A stretch of 64,000 bases of DNA from JBOHRN01 sp050732775 (GCA_050732775.1 JBOHRN010000055.1:1-64000), one strand, 5' to 3'; counted from the first letter of the stretch, positions 24,530 to 34,402 are shown. A program made the numbers and translations. The notes: generated by a model from the letters alone, not told the origin.

Positions 24530-27526
24530 ATGAACACCAGAGGACGCACCCCGTGTACCCGATCGTGCTCACCGCGGCTGTTTAACGCTAGCCGCCTATC
24601 CTTACGGTGGGCGCCATCTCTCTTCCTCTTCGTCGCCCTGCTCGCGCCAGCGGCCGAGGCCCAGGAGGGCCGCATCGAGGGGGTAGTGGTAGCGGAGCAG
24701 AGCGGTAACCCTCTCGGAGGGGTGCAAGTGGTAGTTACGGGTAGCAACCGGGGCACCCTGACCCGCTCCGACGGCACCTTCACCCTGACGGGGCTTGAAG
24801 GCGCCCAGGCCGAGTTGCAGTTCCGCCGCCTCGGCTACGCCGCCGTTAACCAGACGGTATCGGTGGGCCAGGTGGACCTGCGGGTGGCGATGTCTGAGAC
24901 CGCCATCGAATTGGATCAGGTGGTGGTCACCGGCACCGCCGGCGAGGCGGAGAAGCGGGAGCTGGGTAACGTGGTGGCCCAGATCGACGCGGCCGAGGTG
25001 GTAGAGACGGCGCCGGTCGGCTCGCTGCAGGAGCTGGTCAACGGACGGGCTCCGGGCGTGGTCATCATCCCCGGTACCGGCATGGTAGGTGGGGGCGCGC
25101 GCATCCGCATCCGCGGGGCGTCCACTCTATCGCTGGGCCGCGAACCGCTCATCTACGTGGATGGGGTAAGGGTCAATAATAGCCAGGGGAGCGGTCCCAC
25201 CAATCAGGGTTTCGGCTCGGCCATCATCTCCCGGCTCAACGACTACAACCCCTCCGACATCGAGTCTATCGAGATCATAAAAGGGCCGGCGGCCGCCACC
25301 CTTTACGGTACCGAGGCGTCCAACGGGGTGATCCAGATCATCACCAAGCGGGGTGCCCGGGGAGAGCCGGGCTTCAGCTTCACCACCCGGCAGGGGGCCC
25401 AGTGGTTCGCCAACGCCGAGGAGCGCGTCTACACCAACTGGGGTCCCCATCCGGAGAGCGGGGAGATCGTTCCCATCAATATAGTGGCCTTGGAGAGGGA
25501 ACGGGGGAACCCCGACCTCTTCCGCACCGGCCACCTGCAGGAGTACGACCTGAGCGTGAGCGGCGGCGGCGAGCAGGTGCGCTACTACCTGGGCGGGCAC
25601 TTTACCAGCGACGAGGGAGTGGAGCCGGACAACCAGTTGAGTCGCTACGGCGCGCGCGCCAACGTAACGGTGTACCCTGCCGAGACGGTCGATATCCAGG
25701 CGAGCATGGGTTACATCGAGGGCCGTACCGACCTTAGTTGGGAGTCGGGCGCGGGTGGACTCACTTGGACCAGCTACTACGCCAGCCCCACCCGGCTGAA
25801 CACGCCCCGGCGCGGCTTTTGGAGCGCCACCCCCGAGGCGTACTACGCCTACAAGAACACCTGGCAGGACCTCAACCGTTTCACCGGCAGCGTGCGTGTC
25901 AACCACCGCCCCTTCGACTGGCTCTCCCACCGGCTCACCGCCGGCGTCGACCAGACCCGCGAGGAGAACGTTGAGCTCTCGGAGCGCAACAGTCTGACCG
26001 ACTTCTTCTCCTTCGTGAACGGTTACAAGTCGTCGCTGGTGCGCCAGACCGCGAACGGCACCGTCGATTACGGCGCCACCGCCTCTTTTCTCGTCAACCC
26101 CTCCCTGGGCTCCAACACCTCGGTCGGCTTCCAACTCTACCGGGAGTACATCGAGCGGGTGAGCGCCTACGGGGAGGACTTCCCGGCGCCGGGGGTGCGC
26201 TCGATCGACGCTGCGGCGATCAGCTTCGGCGGTGAGGACTACCTGGAGAATACCACCGTGGGGGTCTTCGTGCAGGAGCAGCTCGACTGGAACAACCGGC
26301 TCTTCCTGACCGGAGCGGTGCGGGCCGACGACAACAGCGCTTTCGGCGAGAACTTCGACCTGGTCTACTACCCCAAGGTGAGTGCGAGTTGGGTGGTGAG
26401 CGAAGAGCCGTTCTGGAACTTCGCCCCGGTGGACCAGCTCCGGCTGCGCGCCGCCTACGGCGAGTCGGGACAGCAGCCCTCGGCGTTCGCGGCGCTCAGG
26501 ACGTTTGAACCGGTGACCGGGCCCAACGACCAATCAGCGGTTACCCCGGGACTGGTCGGCAACCCCGACCTGGGGCCGGAGAGGGGCAAGGAGGTTGAGC
26601 TCGGCTTCGACGCCGGACTCTTCGGCGACCGGCTGGGGTTGGAGTTCACCTTCTACAACCAGCGCACCACCGACGCCATCCTGACCGAGGGGGTGCCCCC
26701 CTCGAGCGGGTTCTCCGGCTTCCGCTTCATCAACCTGGGAGAGATCCGCAACACCGGCTTCGAGGTATTGGCCAACGCCGCCCCCGTGGTGACGCCCAAC
26801 CTGGCGTGGGACGTGAGCTTCTCACTCTCGACCAACGACAACGAGGTGGTGAGCTTGGGTGCCGACCGGGAGTTCATCTCGGGCGGCACCTTCATCCAGC
26901 ACCGGGTGGGCTTCCCGGTGGGGTCGTGGTTCGGCCCCCGCCTGGTGAGCGCCGACCTGGACGCGGATGGAGACCCCATCAACGTGATGTGCGACGACGG
27001 CGAGGGCGGTTCGGTGTCTTGTTCGGAGGCCCCCGATGTGTACCTGGGGCGCAACATCCCCGAGTACGAGGGGGCCCTCACCAACACCTTGATACTGTGG
27101 CGCGACCTGCGGCTCAGCGCCCTCTTCGACTTCAAGCACGGCTACTCCAAGCTGGACGGGAACCGCCGGGTGCGCTGCTGGTTCTTCGCTCTCTGCCGGG
27201 AAAACTACTTCCCGCATGAATTCGACCCGGTGCAGGTGGCCGGGAGCGACATCGGTATCGTCTCCGACCTGATCGAGGACGCCGGCTTCGTGAAGTTCCG
27301 GGAACTCTCGGCCAGCTACACCGTGCCGTCGCGCTGGATCGAGCGCCTCGGCTTCCAGAGTGCCACCCTTACCGTGGCGGGGCGCAACCTGTACACCTGG
27401 ACCGACTATCCCGGACTCGAGCCCGAGGCGTCGTTCATGAGCGGGTCGCGGGGAGACGGTCTATGGGAGCAGAACGTCTTGCCGCAGATGCAGCAGTTCG
27501 TGACCACTATCAACTTCACCTTTTGA
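24530..27526 (+). CDS. SusC/RagA family TonB-linked outer-membrane transporter (pair 2)
   Basis: A 998-residue outer-membrane importer. An unusually basic N-terminus precedes the signal core (about 28-44, SLFLFVALLAPAAEA). Then come a carboxypeptidase-regulatory-like domain (about 47-120, IEGVVVAEQSGNPLGGVQVV), a plug (about 125-270, with LQELVNGRAPGVVIIPGTG and KGPAAATLYGTEASNGVIQI) and the barrel to the end. It pairs with the SusD-like gene 14 bases downstream. Control by the adjacent GntR regulator is likely from the operator before it. The KGPAAATLYGTEAS variant of the plug motif differs from pair 1, so the two pairs are not recent duplicates. Confidence 0.92.
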   Translation: MNTRGRTPCTRSCSPRLFNASRLSLRWAPSLFLFVALLAPAAEAQEGRIEGVVVAEQSGNPLGGVQVVVTGSNRGTLTRSDGTFTLTGLEGAQAELQFRRLGYAAVNQTVSVGQVDLRVAMSETAIELDQVVVTGTAGEAEKRELGNVVAQIDAAEVVETAPVGSLQELVNGRAPGVVIIPGTGMVGGGARIRIRGASTLSLGREPLIYVDGVRVNNSQGSGPTNQGFGSAIISRLNDYNPSDIESIEIIKGPAAATLYGTEASNGVIQIITKRGARGEPGFSFTTRQGAQWFANAEERVYTNWGPHPESGEIVPINIVALERERGNPDLFRTGHLQEYDLSVSGGGEQVRYYLGGHFTSDEGVEPDNQLSRYGARANVTVYPAETVDIQASMGYIEGRTDLSWESGAGGLTWTSYYASPTRLNTPRRGFWSATPEAYYAYKNTWQDLNRFTGSVRVNHRPFDWLSHRLTAGVDQTREENVELSERNSLTDFFSFVNGYKSSLVRQTANGTVDYGATASFLVNPSLGSNTSVGFQLYREYIERVSAYGEDFPAPGVRSIDAAAISFGGEDYLENTTVGVFVQEQLDWNNRLFLTGAVRADDNSAFGENFDLVYYPKVSASWVVSEEPFWNFAPVDQLRLRAAYGESGQQPSAFAALRTFEPVTGPNDQSAVTPGLVGNPDLGPERGKEVELGFDAGLFGDRLGLEFTFYNQRTTDAILTEGVPPSSGFSGFRFINLGEIRNTGFEVLANAAPVVTPNLAWDVSFSLSTNDNEVVSLGADREFISGGTFIQHRVGFPVGSWFGPRLVSADLDADGDPINVMCDDGEGGSVSCSEAPDVYLGRNIPEYEGALTNTLILWRDLRLSALFDFKHGYSKLDGNRRVRCWFFALCRENYFPHEFDPVQVAGSDIGIVSDLIEDAGFVKFRELSASYTVPSRWIERLGFQSATLTVAGRNLYTWTDYPGLEPEASFMSGSRGDGLWEQNVLPQMQQFVTTINFTF

Positions 27527-27539
27527 CCGGGAGCGGACG

Positions 27540-28814
27540 ATGAAAGCCAACGACCTAAAGGGAATCGTTACCGCCCGCCGGCTCCTCTCCTTGGCGGCGG
27601 TGGCGCTGGCCGCGGCCAGTTGCGACCAGCTCCTCGACGTGGAGGCGCCCAGCGAGATCCCCGCCGAGAACTTGGAAGGCCCCGAAAGCGCCGACCTCTT
27701 GCTGGGCGGTGCCATCGGCGACTTCGAGTGTGCCTTCGGTGCCTACGTGGTGCTGGGAGGAGTCCTCTCCGACGAATTGGAAGACGCCACCCAGACGGCG
27801 GCCCGCTGGCCCTACGACCAGCGCGACGTGGACGCCGAGGACGAGAATCTGTACGCCACCGCGAGCTGTGTGGGACTCGGCGTCTACACGCCTCTGTCTA
27901 CCGCCCGCTGGTCGGCCGAGAACATTCTGGGGAAGCTGGAGGGGTGGACAGACGCAGAGGTTGAGGACAGAACCTCCAAGATCGCCGCCGCCGCTGCTTA
28001 TTCAGGGTATAGCCACCTGCTGTTGGGGGAGGGCTTCTGCTCGGGCGTACTCTTGGACTCCGAGCTGGAGCCGGGCGGCGAGGTAAGCCGCGGCCAGCTC
28101 TTCGCCTTCGCCGAGGAGCGCTTCACCCGCGCCATCGAAGCCGCCCAGGCGTCGGGCGACGACGAGATCTTGAACACGGCGCTGGTGGGCCGGGCGCGGG
28201 TGCGGCTCGACCAGGGGGACGAGTCGGGCGCGGCGGCCGACGCCTCCTTGGTGGCCGAGGGTTTCGAGAGGGTCGCCACGGCTTCGGGTGCCTCCTCCCG
28301 GCGCTTCAACCGGGTGTGGGCACAGAACCGCCCGTCGGTCGCTCTTACTTCGGTCGACCCGCAGTTCCAGGACCTTGAGTTCGGGGGGGTGCCCGACCCG
28401 CGGGTACCCACCGAGGACACGGGCGAGACCTCGCCCACCGGCGTTCGGGTGGTGGCCCAACTCAAGTACACCGACGTGGGAGACCCCCTGCCCATCGCCA
28501 CCTGGGACGAGGCCCAGCTCATCATTGCCGAGGTGGAAGGCGGCCAGACCGCGGTGGACATTATCAACTTCTTCCACGACCGGGCGGGGCTACCTCCCTT
28601 CGCCAGCACGGACGAAGCCGAGATCCAAGCCCAGGTGCAAGAAGAGCGCAAGCGGGAGCTCTTTTTGGAGTCGCACCGCTTCCACGATATCGAACGGCTC
28701 GGGCAGCCGCTGATCCCGGCCCCCGGCACGCCGTACCGGAACGGAGGCGAGTACGGTAGCACCCTCTGCCTACCGTTGCCTGACGACGAAACGGTCAACA
28801 ACCCGAACATCTGA
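27540..28814 (+). CDS. SusD/RagB family outer-membrane lipoprotein (pair 2)
   Basis: A 424-residue lipoprotein with the lipidated cysteine at about residue 28 (LAAASC). It has the helical SusD fold, with STARWSAENILGKLEGW near residue 120 and the C-terminal family motif QEERKRELFLESHRFHDIER near 370. It shows little resemblance to the SusD of pair 1 outside these motifs. It is the last gene before a strong hairpin terminator, so SusC-2 and SusD-2 form a two-gene transcript. Confidence 0.88.
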   Translation: MKANDLKGIVTARRLLSLAAVALAAASCDQLLDVEAPSEIPAENLEGPESADLLLGGAIGDFECAFGAYVVLGGVLSDELEDATQTAARWPYDQRDVDAEDENLYATASCVGLGVYTPLSTARWSAENILGKLEGWTDAEVEDRTSKIAAAAAYSGYSHLLLGEGFCSGVLLDSELEPGGEVSRGQLFAFAEERFTRAIEAAQASGDDEILNTALVGRARVRLDQGDESGAAADASLVAEGFERVATASGASSRRFNRVWAQNRPSVALTSVDPQFQDLEFGGVPDPRVPTEDTGETSPTGVRVVAQLKYTDVGDPLPIATWDEAQLIIAEVEGGQTAVDIINFFHDRAGLPPFASTDEAEIQAQVQEERKRELFLESHRFHDIERLGQPLIPAPGTPYRNGGEYGSTLCLPLPDDETVNNPNI

Positions 28815-28827
28815 GAGCCGCTTGATA

Positions 28828-28873
28828 GCAACAAAAAGGGCCCCGCCGAATGCGGCGGGGCCCTTTTTGTTGC
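28828..28873. terminator. strong rho-independent terminator, usable on both strands
   Basis: A perfect 20-bp inverted repeat with a six-base loop. The outer arms are A5 and T5, so a T tract follows the GC-rich stem on either strand. It ends the SusC-2/SusD-2 transcript 14 bases after the stop codon. Confidence 0.92.
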
Positions 28874-28918
28874 GTCCGGCGCCGAGCCGCGTGTACTTTG
28901 CGTGCTAGCAACCGTGTC

Positions 28919-29578
28919 ATGAACGCCCCCGCCCCCTCCTCCCCCCTCGCCGCCGAGCGCGAGCGCGTGGTGGCGCAACTCTGCGCCCACTTCGCCCACG
29001 ACCACCTGGACGAGCATACTCTGGAGGAGCGTCTAGACAGTGCGCACCGAGCCGGTTCCACGGCTGAACTGAAGCGGCTCACCGCCGACCTGCCGGTCTT
29101 ACCCGGTACTGGACCGGCTGAACTCCTGGTTCCCCGCGTCGACCCGTCCCAGGTCCGCCCCTGGCAGCCGGTACTGGCGGTGATGGGTGGCACCGAGATG
29201 GCCGGGTCGTGGACCCCGGCGCGCAAGGTTCTGGTGGTGGGGATCATGGGTTGCGCCGAGCTCGACTTCCGAAACGCCCGCTTTGGCTCACCCGTGGTCG
29301 AGGTTACCGCCTTGGCGCTGATGGGCTGTGTGGAGATTTTAGTTCCCCCCAACCTGCGGGTCGAGACCAACGGACTCGGGCTGATGGGTGGTTTTGGGTG
29401 GAGCGGCAGGCCGCGGCCCGAAGGCGACGCCGACGCGCCCCTCATCCGCGTCAACGGGGTGGGGGTCATGGGGGCGGTAGAAATCTCGGTGCGGCGCGCG
29501 GGCGAGAGCGTGCGCGAGGCGAGGCGGCGCGAGAAGCTGGAGCGGCGGGAGCGACAACGGCTCGGCGGGGGGCGGTGA
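28919..29578 (+). CDS. DUF1707/LiaF-like protein
   Basis: A 219-residue soluble protein. Residues about 10-62 form a DUF1707-type (SHOCT-like) domain, ERVVAQLCAHFAHDHLDEHT with ELKRLTADLP. Residues about 85-200 form a beta-rich LiaF C-terminal-like domain with repeated Met-Gly turns (VVGIMGCAEL, LALMGCVEI, GLGLMGG, GVGVMGAVEI). Related proteins take part in cell-envelope stress sensing, but this one has no membrane segments. Its TGA overlaps the GTG of pntAA, so it heads the transhydrogenase operon; any link between the functions is unknown. A further in-frame start upstream lies inside the terminator and is rejected. Confidence 0.75.
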   Translation: MNAPAPSSPLAAERERVVAQLCAHFAHDHLDEHTLEERLDSAHRAGSTAELKRLTADLPVLPGTGPAELLVPRVDPSQVRPWQPVLAVMGGTEMAGSWTPARKVLVVGIMGCAELDFRNARFGSPVVEVTALALMGCVEILVPPNLRVETNGLGLMGGFGWSGRPRPEGDADAPLIRVNGVGVMGAVEISVRRAGESVREARRREKLERRERQRLGGGR

Positions 29579-30672
29579 AGGTCTCGCTTCCGCGGGAGAA
29601 GGCAGCCGGCGAGCGCCGCGTGGCGTTGGTGCCTGAGGCGGCCGAGAAGTTGCGGGCGGCTGGGGCCACCCTGGCCGTGGAGCGGGGCGCGGGCGAGCGC
29701 GCCTTCTTCACCGACGACGCCTACCGGGCCGCGGGCGCCGGGGTGGTGGAGCGGGCGTCCCTGTTCGAGGGCGCGGACGTCGTCGCGCGGGTCGGACCGC
29801 CAGCGTCCGAAGAGATCGACGAGTTCCCGCCCGGAGCCGTGCTGGCCGGCTTTCTGCGCCCTCTCGACGATCGCAGCCGGCTGGAACGGCTGGCCGCGCG
29901 CGGGTTGACCGCCCTGGCGCTGGAGATGATCCCCCGCGTCAGCCGAGCCCAGGCCATGGACGCTCTCTCTTCCATGAGCACGGTGGCGGGGTACCAGGCC
30001 GTGCTGCTGGCCGCCGGGCGGCTGCCCAAGTTCTTTCCGCTGCTCATGACCGCTGCTGGCACCATCCCCCCGGCGCGCGGGCTGATCTTGGGCGCGGGTG
30101 TCGCGGGGCTCCAGGCGATTGCCACGGCGCGGCGGCTGGGGGCCGTGGTAGAGGCGTTCGACGTGAGGCCCGAGGTCAAGGAGCAGGTCGAGAGCTTGGG
30201 CGCAGCTTTCGTCGCCGCGCCCGAGGTGGCCGCCGAGGGCAAGGGCGGCTACGCCGCCGAGCTGAGCGGCGAGGCGGAGCGCCGGGAGCTGGAGGCGATC
30301 GGCGGGCGGCTCGGCGAGGCCGACTTCGTCATCTCCACCGCGCTCATCCCCGGCAAGCGGGCGCCGCTGCTCCTGACCCGGGAAATGGTGGGGGCGATGA
30401 CCCCCGGCTCGGTGATCGTGGACCTGGCCGCCGAGGCGGGGGGCAACTGCGAACTTTCCCGCCCGGGCGAAGAAGCCGAACACCGGGGCGTGACGGTCCT
30501 GGCACCCCTCAACCTGGCTTCGTCGCTGCCGCTCCACGCCAGCCGGATGTACTCCCGCAACTTGAGCGCGCTGCTCTTGCACCTGATCGAGGATGGGGAG
30601 ATCCGGCTCGACTTCGAAGACCCGGTCATCGACGGCTGTTGCGTGGTTCACAACGGAGAGGTACGCGTATGA
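29575..30672 (+). CDS. pntAA: NAD(P) transhydrogenase subunit alpha, part 1
   Basis: A 365-residue NAD(H)-binding subunit (dI) of the proton-translocating transhydrogenase, homologous to alanine dehydrogenase. It has the entry motif PREKAAGERRVALVPE, SMSTVAGYQAVLLAA, and the Rossmann glycine motif GAGVAGLQAIATARRLGA followed by FDVRPEVKEQVESLGA. Hydride passes from NADH here to NADP+ on PntB, driven by proton flow, supplying NADPH. The split alpha subunit (AA plus AB) is common in bacteria outside the enterobacteria. The GTG start overlaps the preceding stop, and its own stop overlaps the pntAB ATG. Confidence 0.93.
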   Translation: MKVSLPREKAAGERRVALVPEAAEKLRAAGATLAVERGAGERAFFTDDAYRAAGAGVVERASLFEGADVVARVGPPASEEIDEFPPGAVLAGFLRPLDDRSRLERLAARGLTALALEMIPRVSRAQAMDALSSMSTVAGYQAVLLAAGRLPKFFPLLMTAAGTIPPARGLILGAGVAGLQAIATARRLGAVVEAFDVRPEVKEQVESLGAAFVAAPEVAAEGKGGYAAELSGEAERRELEAIGGRLGEADFVISTALIPGKRAPLLLTREMVGAMTPGSVIVDLAAEAGGNCELSRPGEEAEHRGVTVLAPLNLASSLPLHASRMYSRNLSALLLHLIEDGEIRLDFEDPVIDGCCVVHNGEVRV

Positions 30673-30965
30673 GCGATTTTCTGACTGGGCTGTACGTCTT
30701 CGTGCTGGCCATGTTAGTCGGCTTTGAGGTGATCACCAAGGTACCGGCGACGCTGCACACCCCGCTCATGTCGGGGTCCAACGCCATCTCGGGAGTAGCC
30801 GTGATCGGGGCCATCCTCATCCTCGGCCCGGCCGATACTCCGCTGCTCACCTGGATCGGCTTCGCCGCGGTGGTGCTGGCCACGGTCAACGTGGTGGGCG
30901 GCTTTCTGGTCACCGACCGGATGCTGAAGATGTTCCGGCGCCGCAGGCCGGAGAACGAGGAGTGA
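30669..30965 (+). CDS. pntAB: NAD(P) transhydrogenase subunit alpha, part 2
   Basis: A 98-residue membrane subunit with three to four hydrophobic helices (LYVFVLAMLVGFEVI, ISGVAVIGAILIL, GFAAVVLATVNVVGGFLV). It contains the family motif VPATLHTPLMSGSNAISG, which contributes to the proton channel together with PntB. The ATG overlaps the pntAA stop (ATGA), and the stop overlaps the pntB start (GTGA). Confidence 0.93.
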   Translation: MSDFLTGLYVFVLAMLVGFEVITKVPATLHTPLMSGSNAISGVAVIGAILILGPADTPLLTWIGFAAVVLATVNVVGGFLVTDRMLKMFRRRRPENEE

Positions 30966-32344
30966 GTCCGGCCGGCATTGAAGTCGCCTACCTGGTAGCG
31001 GCCGTCCTTTTCATAGCGGGGCTCAAACGGCTCTCCTCGCCGGCCACGGCGAGGTCGGGGAACGCTCTGGCCGCCCTGGGGATGCTGGTGGCGGTAGCGG
31101 CCACCCTCCTCCACCGGGAAGTTCTCTCCTTCGGTTGGATCCTGGCCGGGGCCCTAGCGGGCGGCGCCATCGGCGCGGTCATGGCCCGTACCGTCCGCAT
31201 GACCGCCATGCCCCAGATGGTGGCCCTCTTCAACGGCTTCGGGGGAGCCGCCTCGGCCCTGGTGGCGGGCGCCGAGTTTGTTCGTGCTACCGGGTCGGTG
31301 GGCGCCGGGACCGCCGGCGTGGCCGTGGCCGGATTGGTGATCGGCGCGGTGACCTTTTCGGGCAGCGTGGTGGCGTACGGCAAGCTCCAGGAGCTGATAC
31401 CGGGACGCCCCCTTCTCTTCCCCGGTGAGCGCGTACTCACCGGAGGCCTGGCATTGGTGATCCTGGTAGCGGGCGCGGCGGTAACCGCCGGGGACGGGGC
31501 GTGGGAGTGGTTCGCCGTTCTGGCCGCGGCTTCTCTCCTCTTGGGCGTTTTTCTGGTGATCCCAATCGGCGGGGCCGACATGCCGGTGATCGTGGCGCTG
31601 CTCAACTCGTACTCCGGACTGGCCGCGTCGGCCGCCGGGTTCGTCTTGGGCAACTCGGTGCTGATCGTGGCCGGTGCTCTGGTGGGGGCTTCGGGGCTCA
31701 TCCTCACCGCCATCATGTGCCGGGCGATGAACCGTTCCCTGGCCAACGTATTCTTGGGCGCTTTCGGCGCCCTGACGGAGGGCGGAGCCGTGGGGCGGGG
31801 CGCGGACGGGCCTCCGGTGCGGGAGGTCACGGCTGAAGACGCGGCCATCCTGGTCGGGTACGCCCGGCGGGTGATGGTGGTGCCCGGGTACGGACTGGCG
31901 GTGGCCCAGGCCCAGCATGCGGTGCGGGAGCTGGCGGAGCTACTGGAGGAGCGGGGGGTCGAAGTCCGTTACGCCATCCACCCGGTGGCGGGACGCATGC
32001 CGGGCCACATGAACGTGCTGCTGGCCGAGGCCGACGTCCCCTACCCCCAGCTCCTCGACCTAGAGCAAGCCAACCCGAAGATGGAGCGGACCGAGGTGGT
32101 CCTGGTGATCGGGGCAAACGACGTGGTCAACCCGGCCGCCCGCGACCAGCCGGGCTCGCCCATCTACGGCATGCCGATCCTCAACGTGGACGAGGCCAAA
32201 CAGACCATCGTGCTCAAACGTAGCATGAACCCCGGCTTCGCCGGCGTCGAGAACGAGCTCTTCTTCAAGCAGAAGACGGCTATGCTCTTCGGCGACGCCA
32301 AGGACTCCATCACCCAAGTCATAGCGGCGGTGAAGGCGTTGTAG
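30962..32344 (+). CDS. pntB: NAD(P) transhydrogenase subunit beta
   Basis: A 460-residue subunit with about nine membrane helices (residues 1-270, including QMVALFNGFGGAASALVAG and ALLNSYSGLAASAAGFVLGN) and a soluble NADP(H)-binding domain (about 285-460). The latter has VVPGYGLAVAQAQHAVRELA, HPVAGRMPGHMNVLLAEA, GANDVVNPAARDQPGSPIYG and the C-terminal KRSMNPGFAGVENELF. All parts needed for an active enzyme are present. Its last 26 bases overlap the convergent glycosyltransferase gene, and no terminator lies between them. Confidence 0.95.
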   Translation: MSPAGIEVAYLVAAVLFIAGLKRLSSPATARSGNALAALGMLVAVAATLLHREVLSFGWILAGALAGGAIGAVMARTVRMTAMPQMVALFNGFGGAASALVAGAEFVRATGSVGAGTAGVAVAGLVIGAVTFSGSVVAYGKLQELIPGRPLLFPGERVLTGGLALVILVAGAAVTAGDGAWEWFAVLAAASLLLGVFLVIPIGGADMPVIVALLNSYSGLAASAAGFVLGNSVLIVAGALVGASGLILTAIMCRAMNRSLANVFLGAFGALTEGGAVGRGADGPPVREVTAEDAAILVGYARRVMVVPGYGLAVAQAQHAVRELAELLEERGVEVRYAIHPVAGRMPGHMNVLLAEADVPYPQLLDLEQANPKMERTEVVLVIGANDVVNPAARDQPGSPIYGMPILNVDEAKQTIVLKRSMNPGFAGVENELFFKQKTAMLFGDAKDSITQVIAAVKAL

Positions 32345-33449
32345 GGAGTGCCAGCACACCTCTCAGATGGGCCTCGGTCTTATCCGCCGCGCGCTCCCAG
32401 CTGAACTGTTCCGAGAAGCGGCGAGCCTCTCGGCCCATCCTTTCCACCCGCTCCGGGTTGGCCACCTTTTCCATCGCCCCGGCCAGGGCGTCTACGTCGC
32501 CGTGCGGCACCAGCAGCCCGGTGCGCTCGTGCAGCACCGACTCACGCAGACCGGGCGAGTTGCTGGCGATGGAAGGAGTGCCGCACGCGGCCGCTTCCAG
32601 ATTGGTGATCCCCCACCCCTCTTTGGCCGAGGTTAAAAGGTTGGCCCAGGCCGTCCTAAAGAGTTGGCGCTTCTTATCCTCGCTCACGAAGCCGGCGAAC
32701 TCCACCCGGCCCGCGACGCCGAGCCGCCCGGTGAGCGAGCGGAGCTTTGTGGCTTGGTTTCCCCTGCCCGCGATAACCAGGCGAGCCGCCCTTCCCCGCT
32801 TCCCGAGCCGCTCCAGGGCCCGGATTATCAGGTCTACCCTCTTGTACGGCTGGAGCCGCCCGAGGTAGATGAAGGTGGGCTCGGCCGCGCGGGCAACGGT
32901 GGGGTCGGGGCGGTAGAAAGCGGTGTCCACTCCGTTTGGGATCACCTCGATGTCCCCCCGCCCGAGCCCGCGTTCGACCAGGTCGTCGGCGGTGCTCTCG
33001 GAGACCGCCTGCACGGGCACCCCGCGGTAGACGCGCCCGATGGGCCTCTCCAGCAGCACGGTGGCTGCCGCAACCGGAGCGGCCGCGGAGCTGAAGGCGG
33101 TGGCACCGAAGAGATGGTGGACCACCAGCACCACCGGCTGGCGCGCCCATAGCGGCGAGAAGAGGGGAATTTTGTTGAGGTCTTCGACCAGTAAGTCGAA
33201 TCCCCGCGCGGACAGGTGGCGGCGGTAGTACGGCACGGCCCGAGCGGCGAAGGTGTGACGGCCGCCGGTGCGGTGGACCTCGATGCCGTCCACCTCGGCG
33301 CGGGCGGGTGCCCCCTTCCAGCCCGAGGCGAGCAGGGTGACGCTGTGCCCGCGCCCGGCGAGTCGGCCGAAGATCTCGTGCAGGTGCGTCTCGGCGCCGC
33401 CCGCGCGCGGGTTTAGCCGGTCCTGCCAGTTCACTACCAGCAGCTTCAC
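32319..33449 (-). CDS. GT4-family glycosyltransferase
   Basis: A 376-residue GT-B-fold glycosyltransferase. The N-terminal half starts with LLVVNWQDRLNPRAGGAETH, the acceptor-side motif of this class. The C-terminal nucleotide-sugar domain has YLGRLQPYKRVDLIIRALER, RLVIAGRGNQ and the donor-binding EGWGITNLEAAACGTPSIAS. It probably adds a sugar to LPS, a polysaccharide or a glycolipid. The GTG start overlaps the stop of the CPBP protease gene (GTGA). A waaA gene two genes upstream in the same operon favours LPS-core or envelope work. Confidence 0.88.
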   Translation of the reverse strand: MKLLVVNWQDRLNPRAGGAETHLHEIFGRLAGRGHSVTLLASGWKGAPARAEVDGIEVHRTGGRHTFAARAVPYYRRHLSARGFDLLVEDLNKIPLFSPLWARQPVVLVVHHLFGATAFSSAAAPVAAATVLLERPIGRVYRGVPVQAVSESTADDLVERGLGRGDIEVIPNGVDTAFYRPDPTVARAAEPTFIYLGRLQPYKRVDLIIRALERLGKRGRAARLVIAGRGNQATKLRSLTGRLGVAGRVEFAGFVSEDKKRQLFRTAWANLLTSAKEGWGITNLEAAACGTPSIASNSPGLRESVLHERTGLLVPHGDVDALAGAMEKVANPERVERMGREARRFSEQFSWERAADKTEAHLRGVLALPTTPSPPL

Positions 33450-34402
33450 GGCGCCACCTCCGCCCACCTCTGCTGCCGCCGACGCCACTCGTGCAACCCG
33501 AGTACGCCGCGCGTTACCCGCGCGTACGCCACGGTTAGAGCGATGCCGAGGAGCATCGCGGCCACGCCGATGATCCCCGCCTCGGGGCCGAACTCTCCTC
33601 CGGTCCACACGGCTGGCCCGCCCTGTTCGGCGCTGAATAGAGAGCCAGACGGGGTCACCCCGCTCACTGGGAAGCCGAAGAGAGGTCCTTGGGCGAAGTT
33701 CCAGGTCACGTGCAGCCCGATGGGAATGGCGAGGGTTCCGGTGAATACCGCGCCCGCGGCCAGCAGGACGCCGGCCAGGGCGATGTTGGTGGTGCTGATC
33801 CAGGTCGCGCCCGGGTTTCCGGCGTGGAGTACACCGAATACGGACGATGAAAGGAGCACGGCGAATGCGAGCGCCACCGGGGTGCCCAGCCGGGCGAGGC
33901 CCTCGAACGCGTTGACCAGGTGGTAGCCGCGGGAGAGAATCTCCTCATACACGCCGACCACCAGGTAGATGAGCAGGTAGCTAGCCACCACGGCGAGAGT
34001 ATCACGATCGGCACTCAGGCGGACCGGTCCGGCCCACCCCACACCCACCTCCAGCGCGAAGACCAAAGCCATGAGCAGAACCCCCAGCGCCAGACCGAAG
34101 CTAAAGTCTATCCACCAGCGCCCGTCCACAGCGAGCCCGAGGTCGGCGAAACGGCGCCGGTCAAACGCGCGTACCGCGATCCAGCAGGCAAGCAGGACCA
34201 CCCCCGCCTGGAGGGAAATCCAGAGCAGGAGAGAGCCCGCCCCTCCCGGCGCTTCGGGGGTAGGAGCGACGCCGGCAGCCGCCAAGGCCGCTGCCACTGC
34301 TAGCAAGAGGAGCAGGACCAAGCCGGCGTGCAGAAGTATCCGCCAGAGCGCCCGCGGCCTGTGCTCGGCTCGATTGTAAAAGAGCCGGAGTAACGGGTTC
34401 AT
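33446..34402 (-). CDS. CPBP-family intramembrane metalloprotease
   Basis: A 318-residue membrane protein with about eight hydrophobic helices. The glutamate protease signature of the Abi/CPBP (Rce1-like) family is complete: VYEEILSRGY (EExxxR) near residue 155, VFGVLHAGN (FxxxH) near 190, and HVTWNFAQG (HxxxN/B) near 230. Members cleave membrane substrates or peptides, sometimes for bacteriocin immunity or protein maturation. It sits between waaA and a glycosyltransferase with overlapping start and stop codons, which suggests an envelope role. The substrate is unknown. Confidence 0.88.
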   Translation of the reverse strand: MNPLLRLFYNRAEHRPRALWRILLHAGLVLLLLLAVAAALAAAGVAPTPEAPGGAGSLLLWISLQAGVVLLACWIAVRAFDRRRFADLGLAVDGRWWIDFSFGLALGVLLMALVFALEVGVGWAGPVRLSADRDTLAVVASYLLIYLVVGVYEEILSRGYHLVNAFEGLARLGTPVALAFAVLLSSSVFGVLHAGNPGATWISTTNIALAGVLLAAGAVFTGTLAIPIGLHVTWNFAQGPLFGFPVSGVTPSGSLFSAEQGGPAVWTGGEFGPEAGIIGVAAMLLGIALTVAYARVTRGVLGLHEWRRRQQRWAEVAP